DNA from: an uncultured Sulfitobacter sp.
GTDB lineage: Bacteria; Pseudomonadota; Alphaproteobacteria; Rhodobacterales; Rhodobacteraceae
Reading direction: 5' to 3'
Length of the DNA stretch: 6,062 bases
Assembly (NCBI GenBank): GCA_937923365.1
Contig: CALAIJ010000231.1
Location: 1-6,062, forward strand
Positions within the stretch are counted from its first letter, which is position 1; the number at the start of each line of letters is the position of its first letter. Positions 1-5,382 of the stretch are shown here, in pieces. The position numbers and the translations under genes are program-made. The notes below the pieces were generated by a model, which did not search any database, was not told the origin of the DNA, and saw only the letters and a program-made list of their open reading frames with translations.

Positions 1-77
1 TTGGCGTGACCGTCCGCGGCTGCGGCACCTGTCAGACCCATCAAGGCCATTGCGGCCCCTGCGATTACGTTTCTCAT
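1..77 (-). CDS. tctC: TctC-type solute-binding protein, N-terminal fragment (signal peptide)
   Basis: Only the first 25 codons are in the window; the gene continues past the left edge. The start is ATG at 77-75, preceded by a strong ribosome binding site. The visible protein begins with Met-Arg, has a hydrophobic core at residues 4-17, and then an Ala-rich AXA signal peptidase I site around residues 18-21, followed by Asp-Gly-His-Ala. This is a classic Sec signal peptide for a periplasmic protein. Its identity as the binding component of a tripartite tricarboxylate transporter is inferred from position, as third gene after tctA and tctB on the same strand, because no mature domain is visible. 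Such proteins capture a carboxylate in the periplasm and deliver it to the TctA/TctB membrane pair. The ligand cannot be told from this fragment. Confidence 0.8.
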   Translation of the reverse strand, partial: MRNVIAGAAMALMGLTGAAAADGHA

Positions 78-84
78 GTTAGTT

Positions 85-90
85 CCTCCC
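85..90 (-). promoter_or_regulatory. Strong Shine-Dalgarno of tctC
   Basis: On the minus strand this reads GGGAGG, seven bases upstream of the ATG at 77. It is the best ribosome binding site in the window and supports the short signal-peptide ORF as a real gene start. It may indicate that the last cistron, encoding the binding protein, is translated more strongly than tctA or tctB. Confidence 0.8.
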
Positions 91-103
91 TAGGATGAAA
101 ATA

Positions 104-125
104 TCTGCCGCTCTTGCGGTTCAGA
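104..125 (-). promoter_or_regulatory. Intercistronic stem-loop between tctB and tctC
   Basis: On the minus strand, TCTG (125-122) can pair with CAGA (107-104), and CCGC (119-116) with GCGG (111-108). This gives an 8-bp stem with a two-base AA bulge and a four-base AAGA loop. It begins at the tctB stop codon and is followed by a short, imperfect T-rich stretch (TATTTTC). It could be a weak attenuator or an RNA element that protects processed tctC mRNA. The stem is short and the T tract poor, so efficient termination is unlikely. No folding energy was calculated. Confidence 0.35.
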
Positions 126-588
126 AGAAAATCTCTCGCGGTGTGTACACTTTGAGTAGCAGTGCGAAGAGACCGTACATAACGGCCATGAAGATGCCCG
201 TGATGATTGCGCGCTTGGCCCATGTCTTTGGCTCTCGGTTCGAGGCCGGATCATATAGGGACAGCAAAATGAAGAAAGCGATTGTCGTGGCGGTATAGAA
301 CCCCAAGCCCTTGGCCGCCCAGAAGATATAGATCAGGGCAACGGCAAGGCCGGGCAACAGGTTTAGGAATTGGCGGCTGGTGATGCCGTCGCCCACCTTT
401 GTCCAGCCAAGGCAGGCTTTGACGAAGGTCCAGATCGCCAGCACCACAAACACAGTTGCGATCAGGCGCGGGAACAGGAACGCCTCAGACGGCTGTTGGG
501 TATAGCTGACATAGGTCACCCACGCGCCCACGGCGGCAACCGCGCCCGAGGCAATGATGTGTTGCAGGCGGGGGGTTGAAACGCTCAT
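121..588 (-). CDS. tctB: Tripartite tricarboxylate transporter small membrane subunit TctB
   Basis: A 155-residue inner-membrane protein of the TctB family, the small poorly conserved partner of TctA in TTT secondary importers. Hydrophobic segments lie at about residues 11-29, 38-60, 74-91, 96-112 and 126-147, matching the four or five membrane passes usual for the family. A short loop with Phe-Pro-Arg (39-41) precedes the second segment, as is common in TctB proteins. I chose ATG at 588 rather than the in-frame ATG at 639. The 588 start overlaps the tctA stop as ATGA and has a GAGGAG site eight bases upstream, and it removes a 17-residue hydrophilic extension lying inside tctA. Translation is probably coupled to tctA. 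Family assignment rests on length, topology and neighbours. Confidence 0.88.
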   Translation of the reverse strand: MSVSTPRLQHIIASGAVAAVGAWVTYVSYTQQPSEAFLFPRLIATVFVVLAIWTFVKACLGWTKVGDGITSRQFLNLLPGLAVALIYIFWAAKGLGFYTATTIAFFILLSLYDPASNREPKTWAKRAIITGIFMAVMYGLFALLLKVYTPREIFF

Positions 589-2096
589 CCGATGATCTCC
601 TCTTTGGAGGTGTAGCGGCGGGTGCGCAGTTCCATCCATGCCGAATAGAGAATAGAGGCGACGACCACCGCAATCAGGAAGAGGTTCAGTGTGCCGCCAA
701 AGAAGTAAGGCGTCAGCCCGTCCGTTGCATTCGCGATCATGGAACCTTGGATGAAGTTCGCCTCTGCAATCGGGCCAAGGATCAGACCCAGCACCAAGGG
801 TGCGGCAGAGAAACCAAACCGCTCAAGAAAATACATCATCACCCCAAGGCTCGCCATGACATAGACGTCACCCATCGACGACTGGACCGAATAGCTGCCA
901 AATACCGCAAGACCCAAGACGATGGCCGCCATGATGCTTTGTGGCACCTGTGCCACCCGCGCGGCCATGCCTGCCACGTAAAGGCCAAAGATACACATCA
1001 GGATCTGGCCCACCAACATCGAGTTGATGAATGTCCACGCCACGTCAGGGTGGTTGTCAAAAAGGTCTGTGCCCGGAAAAATCCCGTGGATCAGCAAGCC
1101 ACCCAGCAGCACCGCCGCCGTGGGTGATCCGGGGATCGACAGCGTCAGCAGCGGCACCAGAGAGGGGCCTACCATGGCGTTGTTGGCGGATTCCGCGGCA
1201 ATCACACCTTCGGGGTGGCCCGTGCCGAACTTGTCGTGATCAGGGCTGAACTTCTTGGACTGGTCATAGGCCACAAGCCCCGCAATCTGACCGCCCACAC
1301 CAGGGATCAGACCAATGATGGAGCCGACCATGGTGCCGATGCCCAAGGCGCGCTTGTTGCGGCCCAATTCGGAGAAGGCCCCGCTGATCGGGTGCTTTTG
1401 CACTTCGAGAACTTCTGCGTCAGCATTCGCGCGGCCCTTGGCGAACATGGTGATCACTTGCGGGATCGCAAACAGGCCGATCAGGGCCGCGATGATGTTG
1501 ATGCCACCGCCCAGTGAGGGGTGAAAGATGAACCGCTGCGCGCCCATGATGTCGTCAAAGCCAATCGTTGCCAGCCACAAACCGATGCAGCCCGACAGCA
1601 GACCTTTGACGACCGATTTGCTGTCGAGCGACCCAATGACGGTCACGCCCAGGATCGCGAGCCAGAACAGGTGGCTTGGCCCGAAGGCCAGCGCCCATTT
1701 TGCCAGCACAGGGGTCAGAAAGATCAGCAACAGTACGCCAAAAACGCCACCCACAGCAGAGGCAAGGAACGAGATTTGTAGCGCCTTCGCCCCCTCGCCC
1801 TTTTGCGCCATTGTGTGGCCGTCAAGCGTGGTTGCGATGTTTGCGGGCGCGCCGGGTATCTTGAGCAGGATCGCGGATACCGCTCCGCCTGCCACCGTCG
1901 ATGTATAGGCGGCCCCCAGCAGGATCAGACCCTGCGCGGCCTCCAGCTGGAACGTAAACGGGATCAGCAGGGCGACTGCCATTGTCGGGCTCAACCCCGG
2001 CGTTGCCCCAAGGATCAACCCGCCGATCGTCCCGATCAGCAGCAGACCGAAGTTAATCGGTGTGAAAACATCCCCGAAGTAGAGCAGAAATTCCAT
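585..2096 (-). CDS. tctA: Tripartite tricarboxylate transporter large permease TctA
   Basis: A 503-residue polytopic inner-membrane permease, the usual length for TctA. It carries the two related glycine/proline-rich family motifs. The first is GATPGLSPT at about residues 30-38, inside a stretch that continues into Leu-Ile-Pro (44-46). The second is GLIPGVGGQ at 262-270, followed by the conserved tail GTGHPEGVIAAESANNA (291-307) and SIPGSPTAA (320-328). The hydrophobic profile suggests 10 to 12 membrane helices. TctA forms the translocation path and, with TctB and a periplasmic TctC, drives ion-coupled uptake of carboxylates such as citrate, tartrate or, in some relatives, aromatic acids. Here tctA is the first gene of the operon. 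Its ribosome binding site is modest: GGGGA at 2105-2101, four bases from the ATG. It is transcribed divergently from the LacI-type regulator gene. The substrate cannot be read from the sequence. Confidence 0.96.
   Translation of the reverse strand: MEFLLYFGDVFTPINFGLLLIGTIGGLILGATPGLSPTMAVALLIPFTFQLEAAQGLILLGAAYTSTVAGGAVSAILLKIPGAPANIATTLDGHTMAQKGEGAKALQISFLASAVGGVFGVLLLIFLTPVLAKWALAFGPSHLFWLAILGVTVIGSLDSKSVVKGLLSGCIGLWLATIGFDDIMGAQRFIFHPSLGGGINIIAALIGLFAIPQVITMFAKGRANADAEVLEVQKHPISGAFSELGRNKRALGIGTMVGSIIGLIPGVGGQIAGLVAYDQSKKFSPDHDKFGTGHPEGVIAAESANNAMVGPSLVPLLTLSIPGSPTAAVLLGGLLIHGIFPGTDLFDNHPDVAWTFINSMLVGQILMCIFGLYVAGMAARVAQVPQSIMAAIVLGLAVFGSYSVQSSMGDVYVMASLGVMMYFLERFGFSAAPLVLGLILGPIAEANFIQGSMIANATDGLTPYFFGGTLNLFLIAVVVASILYSAWMELRTRRYTSKEEIIG
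597..602 (-). promoter_or_regulatory. Ribosome binding site that fixes the tctB start
   Basis: The minus strand reads GAGGAG here, within the last codons of tctA and eight bases before the ATG at 588. It decides in favour of the 588 start over the upstream in-frame ATG at 639, which has no comparable site. Confidence 0.75.
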
Positions 2097-2120
2097 GAGG
2101 TCCCCATCTGTTGGCTTTTC

Positions 2121-2148
2121 AGAGTAGGGGATGAAAACAGTTTTGCAA
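2121..2148 (-). promoter_or_regulatory. Candidate tctABC promoter
   Basis: On the minus strand a -35 candidate TTGCAA (2148-2143, four of six matches to TTGACA) is separated by 16 bases from a -10 candidate TACTCT (2126-2121). Transcription would begin near 2114, leaving a leader of about 18 bases that includes the GGGGA ribosome binding site of tctA. The -35 lies inside the inverted repeat at 2131-2158, so a bound repressor would block this promoter. The -10 is a poor match, so this is a by-eye prediction. Confidence 0.4.
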
Positions 2149-2158
2149 ATGTTTTCAT
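2131..2158. promoter_or_regulatory. Perfect 9-bp inverted repeat, likely operator of the LacI-family regulator
   Basis: ATGAAAACA (2131-2139) and TGTTTTCAT (2150-2158) are exact reverse complements separated by ten bases. The spacer itself contains the palindrome TTTGCAAA (2142-2149). LacI-family regulators bind palindromes with TG...CA ends. Candidate 14-16 bp units in this block are 2132-2147 and 2144-2157, the latter reading TGCAAATGTTTTCA. The repeat lies between the divergent tctA and regulator starts and overlaps both predicted promoters, which is where an autoregulating repressor would bind. Symmetry and position are observed; the identity of the binding protein is inferred. The usual central CG of LacI-type operators is absent. 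Confidence 0.65.
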
Positions 2159-2173
2159 AAATTGTGATATACT
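2143..2173 (+). promoter_or_regulatory. Candidate promoter of the LacI-type regulator gene (extended -10)
   Basis: TATACT at 2168-2173 matches the -10 consensus in five of six positions and is preceded by TGA, giving an extended -10 (TGnTATACT). Upstream, TTGCAA (2143-2148) or TGCAAA (2144-2149) could act as a -35 at a long spacing of 19 or 18 bases; the extended -10 may compensate. Transcription would begin near 2180, two to four bases before the ATG at 2183, so the mRNA would be essentially leaderless. The promoter overlaps the inverted repeat, which implies autoregulation. Confidence 0.5.
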
Positions 2174-2182
2174 ACCCTTCAT

Positions 2183-3229
2183 ATGACTGAAAAACCGAAC
2201 AAAAAAGCCGATATTGTCGCAGTTGCCCGTGCGGCTCGCGTGTCCATCTCGACCGTGTCGCGCAGCTATAACCACCCTGAATTGGTCAAGCCTGCGACTC
2301 GCAAAAAGATCGACGCGGCGGTGCGCAGGCTGGGCTATATCCGCAACCGTGCAGCCCAGACGATGCACGGGATACGCTCAGGCACCATCGGGGTCATTGT
2401 GCCCACGATTGACCATGCGATCTTTGCCGAAGTGGTGCAGGCATTTTCAGATGCTGTCGACGCGCAGGGCTTTACGCTGCTGGTCGCCAGCCACGGCTAT
2501 GATCTGGAGCGGGAATACGCGGTCATGCGCAAATTCCTTGAACACCGCGTCGACGGGATTGCTTTGATCGGTCAGACCCACTCGCAAGAGACGTTCCAGC
2601 TGATCGCCTCGCAAGCCATCCCCGCGATGACAATCTGGAACTACGCGCCTGATGCGCCGCTGTCCTGCGTTGGTGCAGACAACCGCGCGGCGGGGCGCAT
2701 GGCGGCGGGGCACATTGCACGGCTAGGGCACCGCGACATCGGCATCGTCTTTCCGCCCACAGCCGGAAACGACCGTGCGATGGATCGCCAGACGGGGGCG
2801 CTGGGCGCTTTGGCGCAAGCGGGGATCACGGTGCGGGATGCGTGGTCGGTGGAGGCGCCCTATAGTATCTCTGCCGCGAAAGAGGCGGTGGGCCAGTTAC
2901 TGGCCGCACCGCATCGGCCCAGCGCGCTGATCTGCGGCAATGATGTGCTGGCTCAAGGGGCGATCTATGCCGCCCTGCGCGCCGGATTGCGGGTGCCGGA
3001 GGACCTGTCGGTCATTGGCATCGGGGATTTCAAAGGCTCGCGAGAGATGGAACCCGCGCTGACCACCGTGCGCCTGCCCGCGCGCCGCATCGGCCTTATG
3101 GCCGGAGAGCGGCTGGCCCATTCCATCATCCATGCAGAGCGCGACGTGACCCGCATCTGCTGTGACATCGAACTGCTGGTGCGCGATACTTGCTCGGCCA
3201 TCTTGCCGCGCCGCGCAGCACCTCTATGA
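2183..3229 (+). CDS. LacI-family transcriptional regulator
   Basis: A 348-residue repressor-type protein, a normal length for the LacI/GalR family. The N-terminal helix-turn-helix spans about residues 10-30, with recognition helix residues SISTVSRSYN at 21-30. The linker and hinge follow (LGYIRNRAAQTMHG, 50-63), then the periplasmic-binding-protein-like sensor fold from SGTIGVIVPTIDHAIFAEV (66-84). The conserved element ALICGNDVLAQGA (248-260) and the segment VPEDLSVIGIGD (271-282) are typical of the sensor domain. The start is forced: an in-frame TGA at 2165-2167 precedes it and no other start codon intervenes. There is no purine-rich ribosome binding site, consistent with a leaderless transcript. 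The gene lies 22 bases before the fumarylpyruvate hydrolase gene and divergent to tctABC, so it most likely controls both units. The effector is unknown; a carboxylic or aromatic acid is plausible. In the hinge, Met61 stands where LacI has its groove-inserting Leu56. Confidence 0.95.
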   Translation: MTEKPNKKADIVAVARAARVSISTVSRSYNHPELVKPATRKKIDAAVRRLGYIRNRAAQTMHGIRSGTIGVIVPTIDHAIFAEVVQAFSDAVDAQGFTLLVASHGYDLEREYAVMRKFLEHRVDGIALIGQTHSQETFQLIASQAIPAMTIWNYAPDAPLSCVGADNRAAGRMAAGHIARLGHRDIGIVFPPTAGNDRAMDRQTGALGALAQAGITVRDAWSVEAPYSISAAKEAVGQLLAAPHRPSALICGNDVLAQGAIYAALRAGLRVPEDLSVIGIGDFKGSREMEPALTTVRLPARRIGLMAGERLAHSIIHAERDVTRICCDIELLVRDTCSAILPRRAAPL

Positions 3230-3240
3230 TCGCCGCAAAA

Positions 3241-3245
3241 GGAGA
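3241..3245 (+). promoter_or_regulatory. Ribosome binding site that fixes the fumarylpyruvate hydrolase start
   Basis: GGAGA, within an AAAAGGAGA stretch, ends six bases before the ATG at 3252. It selects that ATG over the in-frame ATG at 3162, which lies inside the regulator gene and would add 30 residues unlike any hydrolase N-terminus. Confidence 0.8.
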
Positions 3246-3251
3246 CCACGC

Positions 3252-3944
3252 ATGTATGTGATCGATGCCCCTCAACAGGCCAGCCTTGCGGTGCAAGGCA
3301 GTAACGACCGCTTTCCCATTCGCCGGATTTTCTGTGTGGGGCGCAACTATGCCGCCCACGCCCGCGAGATGGGCAAAGACCCCGATCGCGAGGCGCCGTT
3401 CTTTTTCACCAAGCCTGCGGATGCGGCGGTGGATACGCCCTGCACCATGGCCTACCCCAAGCTGACCGAGGACCTGCATCACGAGATCGAACTGGTGCTG
3501 GCCATCGGCAAAGGGGGGTCAGAGATCGCGCAGGCCGACGTCATGGACCACATCTGGGGCGCGGCAGTGGGCCTTGATATGACCCGCCGCGATCTGCAAG
3601 GCGAGGCCAAGAATATGGGCCGCCCCTGGGATTGGGGCAAGGCATTCGATCACTCCGCCCCCATCGGTCCGATCAAGCCCATCGCAGAGGTGCCCAGTCT
3701 TGAAAACGCGCGCATCTGGCTGGCCGTCAACGGTGAGACGCGGCAGGATGCGGACATCGCTGATCTGATCTGGTCGGTGGCCGAACACGTATCAATTCTA
3801 AGCCACGCGATGACGCTGGCACCCGGTGACCTGGTGATGACCGGCACACCGGCTGGTGTTGGCGCGGTTGTCCCCGGCGATGTGATGACGGGCGGTGTCG
3901 ATGGCATCGGCACGTTGGAAGTCACCATCGGAGAACGCGCATGA
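3252..3944 (+). CDS. nagK: Fumarylpyruvate hydrolase (FAH family)
   Basis: A cytoplasmic, metal-dependent 230-residue enzyme of the fumarylacetoacetate hydrolase fold. In gentisate catabolism this type splits fumarylpyruvate into fumarate and pyruvate. Family landmarks in order are FCVGRNYAAHAREMGKDP (27-44), PFFFTKPADA (49-58), the metal-binding HHEIEL (76-81, ligands Glu78 and Glu80), GLDMTRRDLQ (107-116, third ligand Asp109), WDWGKAFD (126-133, with Lys130) and the glycine-rich MTGTPAGVG (196-204). His36 and Glu39 have the spacing of the catalytic His/Glu pair known from FAHD1-type enzymes. The short length and these N-terminal motifs fit fumarylpyruvate hydrolase or FAHD1-like proteins rather than the much longer tyrosine-pathway fumarylacetoacetase. 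The NagL-type isomerase gene downstream overlaps it by four bases (ATGA), which argues strongly for the gentisate role. An acylpyruvase or oxaloacetate decarboxylase activity, as in FAHD1 relatives, is the main alternative. Confidence 0.85.
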   Translation: MYVIDAPQQASLAVQGSNDRFPIRRIFCVGRNYAAHAREMGKDPDREAPFFFTKPADAAVDTPCTMAYPKLTEDLHHEIELVLAIGKGGSEIAQADVMDHIWGAAVGLDMTRRDLQGEAKNMGRPWDWGKAFDHSAPIGPIKPIAEVPSLENARIWLAVNGETRQDADIADLIWSVAEHVSILSHAMTLAPGDLVMTGTPAGVGAVVPGDVMTGGVDGIGTLEVTIGERA

Positions 3945-4588
3945 GCGGTCTGGCACTCCACAACTACTTTCGCTCCTCCACCTCTGTCAGGGTGCGCGCC
4001 GCACTGAACCTCAAGGGGTTGAGCTATGAGTACGTCCCGCTGTCCTTGCTGAAGGGCGAACACGCAAGTGCCGAACATCTGGCACTCAACCCCTCAGGTC
4101 TGGTGCCCACGCTGGTCACGCCACATGGTCCGGTGCCGCAATCCATGGCGATCCTTGAGTTGCTGGAGGAAGTGCACCCCGAGCCGCCGATCTTGCCTCA
4201 GGGTGCCATGGCGCGCGCGCGCGTCCGGTCGCTGGCGCAGATCGTCGCGGCGGACATTCATCCCGTCAACAACCTGCGCATCCTGCAACATCTGGAGGCC
4301 GAGTATGGCGTTGACGCCGCCGGCAAGGCTGCGTGGTTCCGCAAGTGGGCCAGCGCCGGCATGCAGGCCTTGGAGACACGGTTAGCGGCTGAGGACGAGA
4401 CAGGTACTTACTGTCATGGCGACACCATCTCGATCGCTGATCTGTGCCTGTACGCGCAGGTGATCAACAACGCACGGTTCGAGGTTGATATGACCCCTTA
4501 TCCGACGGTGCAGCGTATTCATGACGCTTGTATGGACGTGCCCGCTTTGGCTGATGCAGCGCCTGCGAACCAGCCTGATGCGGTCTAG
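3941..4588 (+). CDS. nagL: Maleylpyruvate isomerase, zeta-like glutathione transferase
   Basis: A 215-residue cytoplasmic glutathione-dependent cis-trans isomerase, converting maleylpyruvate to fumarylpyruvate for the hydrolase encoded just upstream. The N-terminal thioredoxin-like domain (about 1-80) has the zeta-type active-site stretch RSSTSVRVRAALNLKG (11-26), the cis-Pro element LVPTL (54-58) and the glutathione gamma-glutamyl contact QSMAI (67-71). The helical domain carries IVAADIHPVNN (101-111) and ends AAPANQPDAV. From memory, these match the NagL maleylpyruvate isomerase of Ralstonia sp. U2, including arginines equivalent to its Arg8, Arg110 and Arg176 (here 11, 113, 179). Thr14 stands where eukaryotic maleylacetoacetate isomerases have Cys, as in NagL. 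The start overlaps the hydrolase stop as ATGA, with GGAGAA at 3930-3935 as ribosome binding site. Maleylacetoacetate isomerase (maiA) of tyrosine catabolism is the alternative, but the neighbour favours gentisate. Confidence 0.85.
   Translation: MSGLALHNYFRSSTSVRVRAALNLKGLSYEYVPLSLLKGEHASAEHLALNPSGLVPTLVTPHGPVPQSMAILELLEEVHPEPPILPQGAMARARVRSLAQIVAADIHPVNNLRILQHLEAEYGVDAAGKAAWFRKWASAGMQALETRLAAEDETGTYCHGDTISIADLCLYAQVINNARFEVDMTPYPTVQRIHDACMDVPALADAAPANQPDAV
4585..4588. other. CTAG shared by two convergent stop codons
   Basis: The palindrome CTAG gives TAG on the plus strand (4586-4588, end of the isomerase gene) and TAG on the minus strand (4587-4585, end of the alpha/beta hydrolase gene). 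The two convergent operons therefore overlap by four bases and leave no room for an intergenic terminator. No GC-rich hairpin with a T tract is visible nearby, so termination must occur within the opposing gene or by a factor such as Rho. Confidence 0.9.
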
Positions 4589-5382
4589 GCGTTCGCTTTT
4601 AGAAAACTCAGCAGATGACCCGCCAGTTCCTCTGGCGCGTCCCAAACGATGGAATGGCCTGCTGCGGGGATTGTCACTTCTGTGAGGTTTGCAATGCCAG
4701 CAAAACTGGGCTGCGCCTGTGCGGGCGGGACAAGGATATCCGCGCCTGCGTAGGCAATCAGCGTTGGGCAGGTGACAGCCTCTGGGCGGGCCGCTGGGCG
4801 CAGCACCCGAAATGCATCAATCTGGTGGGCCATCGCATCTGCAGTCTGTGCGTATGGGTAATTCAACGCGGCCGTCATGGCGGTTTCGATGTTTGCAGGG
4901 TCGTCAAAAAAGTCCTGCCCGAAAATCCAGGGATACAATGCGCGCAGCCACAGCTCTTCGCCTTGCGGGGTGCGGCGGATGGCCAACAGGCTATCGAACG
5001 CAGCTTGGGTGCGCGGCATCCGCACACGGCCAGAGGCAAAGACGCTTGCGGTTTTCACATCCTTCGATGCCGCCGCCAGATCCAGCGCCAACAAGCCACC
5101 CATCGAATGGCCCGCTACATGGAAGGGTCCCAGATCAAGGTGCTTCATCAGGGCCAGCGCATCGGCTGTCATCTGCGTCATACCTGTCGGCGCGTTCCAC
5201 GGTGTCGTGCGTCCCGTGCTGCGGTTGTCCGGGCGGATCACGGTGTAATGGTCGGACAGCAGCGGGGCAAAGCCTGCCCATGTGGCGCTGTCGCTTAACA
5301 TGCCCGCCAGCAGCAAGAGCGGAGGACCGCTGCCGTCGATCTCATAGTGCAGAGTTACGTCATCAAGGGATAGGTCAGGCAT
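4585..5382 (-). CDS. Alpha/beta-fold hydrolase, substrate unknown
   Basis: A 265-residue protein with the full alpha/beta-hydrolase catalytic set. The nucleophile elbow is GHSMGG (91-96, Ser93), the acid is probably Asp215 in AYAGADILVPP (210-220), and the base is His243 in AAGHSIVWD (240-248). The oxyanion region is LLLLAGMLSDSATW (22-35). Length and layout resemble 3-oxoadipate enol-lactonase-like and ester-hydrolysing members, but the fold covers too many reactions to name a substrate. The usual Asp-x-Arg-Gly-x-Gly motif appears as DNRSTG (52-57), with Ser for Gly. There is no signal peptide, so it is probably cytoplasmic. I chose ATG at 5382 over the in-frame ATG at 5484: it has GGAG eight bases upstream and an 8-base ATGCCTGA overlap with the preceding P1-family gene, while the longer form adds 34 atypical residues. 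It is probably cotranscribed with that gene. Confidence 0.88.
   Translation of the reverse strand: MPDLSLDDVTLHYEIDGSGPPLLLLAGMLSDSATWAGFAPLLSDHYTVIRPDNRSTGRTTPWNAPTGMTQMTADALALMKHLDLGPFHVAGHSMGGLLALDLAAASKDVKTASVFASGRVRMPRTQAAFDSLLAIRRTPQGEELWLRALYPWIFGQDFFDDPANIETAMTAALNYPYAQTADAMAHQIDAFRVLRPAARPEAVTCPTLIAYAGADILVPPAQAQPSFAGIANLTEVTIPAAGHSIVWDAPEELAGHLLSFLKANA

Noticed and set aside
576..1127. Long open frame of 183 codons on the plus strand, antisense to tctA
   Set aside because: Its product is rich in Arg, His, Gln and Cys with no recognisable fold, it has no ribosome site, and it lies opposite a strongly supported tctA. It is a byproduct of high G+C codon use.
3162..3251. N-terminal extension of the fumarylpyruvate hydrolase from an upstream in-frame ATG
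   Set aside because: The extra 30 residues lie inside the regulator gene, do not resemble the family, and the ATG at 3252 has a good ribosome binding site.
4211..4223. Alternating GC run of 13 bases (possible Z-DNA or slippage tract)
   Set aside because: It falls in a coding stretch for alternating Ala and Arg in a high G+C gene and has no other unusual context.
3252..4588. Tyrosine or homogentisate pathway reading (fumarylacetoacetase plus maleylacetoacetate isomerase)
   Set aside because: The hydrolase is much shorter than tyrosine-pathway fumarylacetoacetases, the isomerase has NagL-like features, and no homogentisate dioxygenase is present. Kept only as an alternative.
4589..4625. Possible intrinsic terminator at the convergent junction (CTTTTAGAAAAC)
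   Set aside because: The TTTT/AAAA arms have a two-base loop and no GC-rich stem, so this is not a credible terminator.
4615..5298. Open frame of 227 codons on the plus strand, antisense to the alpha/beta hydrolase gene
   Set aside because: It lies opposite a gene with an intact catalytic triad; the antisense product is low-complexity, rich in Cys and Arg, and matches no family I recognise.
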